In this document: positions 38,687 to 39,965 of the stretch, one piece after another
Layout of the letters: every line of letters starts with the position of its first letter
How positions within the stretch are numbered: position 1 is the first letter of the stretch
NCBI GenBank assembly: GCA_014529385.2
Contig: CM043945.1
Coordinates: 90,933,967-90,973,931, forward strand
Direction: 5' to 3'
DNA length: 39,965 nucleotides
DNA from: Adiantum capillus-veneris
Lineage: Eukaryota > Streptophyta > Polypodiopsida > Polypodiales > Pteridaceae
Translations under genes and position numbers: made by a program
The notes under the pieces: model-generated
Databases searched by the model: none
What the model was told of the DNA's origin: nothing
What the model saw: the letters and a program-made list of their open reading frames with translations, nothing else

Positions 38687-39965
38687 AGAGCTATGGGAAA
38701 TGGTGCGAAAAGCTCAAGAAAAATATGACACAAAAACAATCGAGTCAGCGCCTTTCTCAGAGGTGAACTTGAATAAGACTCCATGGGATCTGGACGTTAA
38801 ATCATTTCAAGGGGATAATGGTTCAGTTGCATCCGAAGATAGCAGACCACCATCTCTCAGAAATTTGCCATCATATATGGGAGACTTTGAGGCAAGGTCA
38901 AAAATTCGAAGAGTACCTTCTCAGAGAATAGGCGGTTCAAATCAATTGGACACTAAAATCCTGACAGACTTGTTGACCACTCCGGTCAAGTGTACAATCA
39001 CATTGGCAGAATTGTTAAAAATTAGGCCAAGCATGTGGACGAGAGTGGGCAAATGTCTTGAAAAATTTGGCATAAGGACGCCTCTTAAGTTCTTCGAAAC
39101 CGAGCTTAATGACACAGAACCGAAGAAAGTCAATACTAGACCAGTGCCACTCAACAAGGTAGGAGAGTATTGTGAGGGTGAAGACGGCAACGCAACCCTA
39201 CCAGTTGAGTATAATGGCATAGAGACTAAGGCAATACTTGATAGTGGAGCTGGCATTGCCATTGCGACCAAATTTCTATGGAAAAAATGGGGAAAACCAG
39301 CAATACGAACAACTAGAATGAAATTGCAACTGGTGGATGGGCACATAGAAAGGCCTATAGGATTGCTTGAGGCAATTGTGGTATCTTCCTGTGGCATAGA
39401 GTACGAACATACCTTTGCCATAGTAGATTTTGGCAAGAAGAACAACTATGAAATTATCCTTGGTAGGTCGTTCATGAGGCAACTCAAAATGGTACAGGAC
39501 TGGGGGTATGATTATTTGTATCTAAGACATGTTGAAACTACTACACGCGTAAACATGAAAAATCATAGCTACCATGATGTCACGAGAACCCTGGTGGAAG
39601 AATTTGACTCAGCCACCATTAGTGGATCAGAAGTCCCAGCGTGGCTTTGTAAGAAAAAAGAGATATGGATGTGTGGGGCATCTCAATGTAGTGAATTTGA
39701 CCACGATGAAAGGACACTAGAGAGGGTCTTGGAAGACGATGCCTATATACGAGAACCTTTTCCTGAAGAGAAGCTCGAACCCCTAGAATGGTCTCAAATT
39801 TTGGCTACATTGGATGTATGCGTCAATGAAGTCACTCCCACCAAATTTTGTGATGAGAACGGCTACGATATCATACCATACTACATGTTGAGCAAAATGT
39901 GGAGGAGGACGAGGACGTGGTACTAGAATTTAAAATAGAAACCACAAAAGTGGGCTATGGAATCA
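38667..39965 (+). pseudogene. E5 protease and start of pol, runs off the window
   Basis: This open frame overlaps the end of gag by 20 bases (38667-38686), in a different frame. It continues from ENWPEELWEMVRKAQ to a stop at 39924. The aspartic protease is clear: catalytic KAILDSGAGIAIATKF (about 39225-39275), the central strand EAIVVSSCGIEYEHTFAIVD and the C-terminal EIILGRSFMRQL. The protease cuts Gag and Pol into mature proteins. The downstream part, to 39926, has no recognised domain, and RT would follow right of the window. The frame change may be programmed frameshifting or a mutation. Confidence 0.87.

Noticed and set aside
38942-39445. 167-codon ORF on the - strand
   Set aside because: It is the shadow of the E5 protease frame, which carries clear motifs on the + strand.

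Overview
The window looks like nuclear DNA of a land plant with a large, transposon-filled genome. The signs are several plant-type LTR retrotransposons, a PIF/Harbinger transposon, a CACTA-type end, first exons of a plant cytochrome P450, many long (CT)n/(GA)n tracts and poly-C runs. A fern or similar non-flowering plant would fit, but that is inference from general character. No complete host gene is visible; almost every readable protein belongs to a mobile element and most are broken.

Layout, left to right. 1-2876: 3' part of a decayed Ty3/Gypsy pol on the + strand (RT end, RNase H, integrase, GPY/F tail, polypurine tract). It is split by a solo LTR at 807-1432 with a perfect 5-bp target duplication. 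2877-about 3950: probable 3' LTR of that element. 4261-4884 and 8840-9810: two halves of one decayed, unrecognised multi-exon gene, split by a complete non-autonomous LTR element on the - strand (4885-8834) with target duplication, primer site and polypurine tract but no gag or pol. 9986-10036: near-perfect hairpin. 10041-10252: CACTA-like terminal region. 11071-11487: microsatellites, a 55-base C run and short tandem repeats. 11858-14329: PIF/Harbinger transposon genes, a Myb/SANT-like ORF1 (open) and a DDE transposase (broken). 15167-17987: head-to-tail duplicated segments carrying two orphan P450 first exons.

18000-22007: second decayed Ty3/Gypsy pol, on the - strand, with an internal integrase deletion. 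22010-about 29842: third LTR element (E4), + strand, with a repeated leader, gag remnant, two protease-like modules, polypurine tract and 3' LTR, but no RT or integrase seen. 30181-31006: unknown decayed coding stretch and a Lys-rich ORF. 31830-32705: diverged satellite-like repeats. 32733-39965: fourth LTR element (E5), + strand, with 5' LTR, tRNA-Asp-type primer site, repeated leader, gag and protease; it runs off the right edge.

The most interesting signal is shared by E4 and E5. Both leaders hold three tandem units of about 290-298 bp, and each unit carries a palindrome centred on ATCGCGAT. The sequence around it is recognisably homologous between the two elements, but the palindrome arms differ and have changed in a complementary way. 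Each element also has a decayed copy of its own palindrome version in the U5 part of its LTR. This looks like a selected cis-acting element of a retrotransposon lineage.
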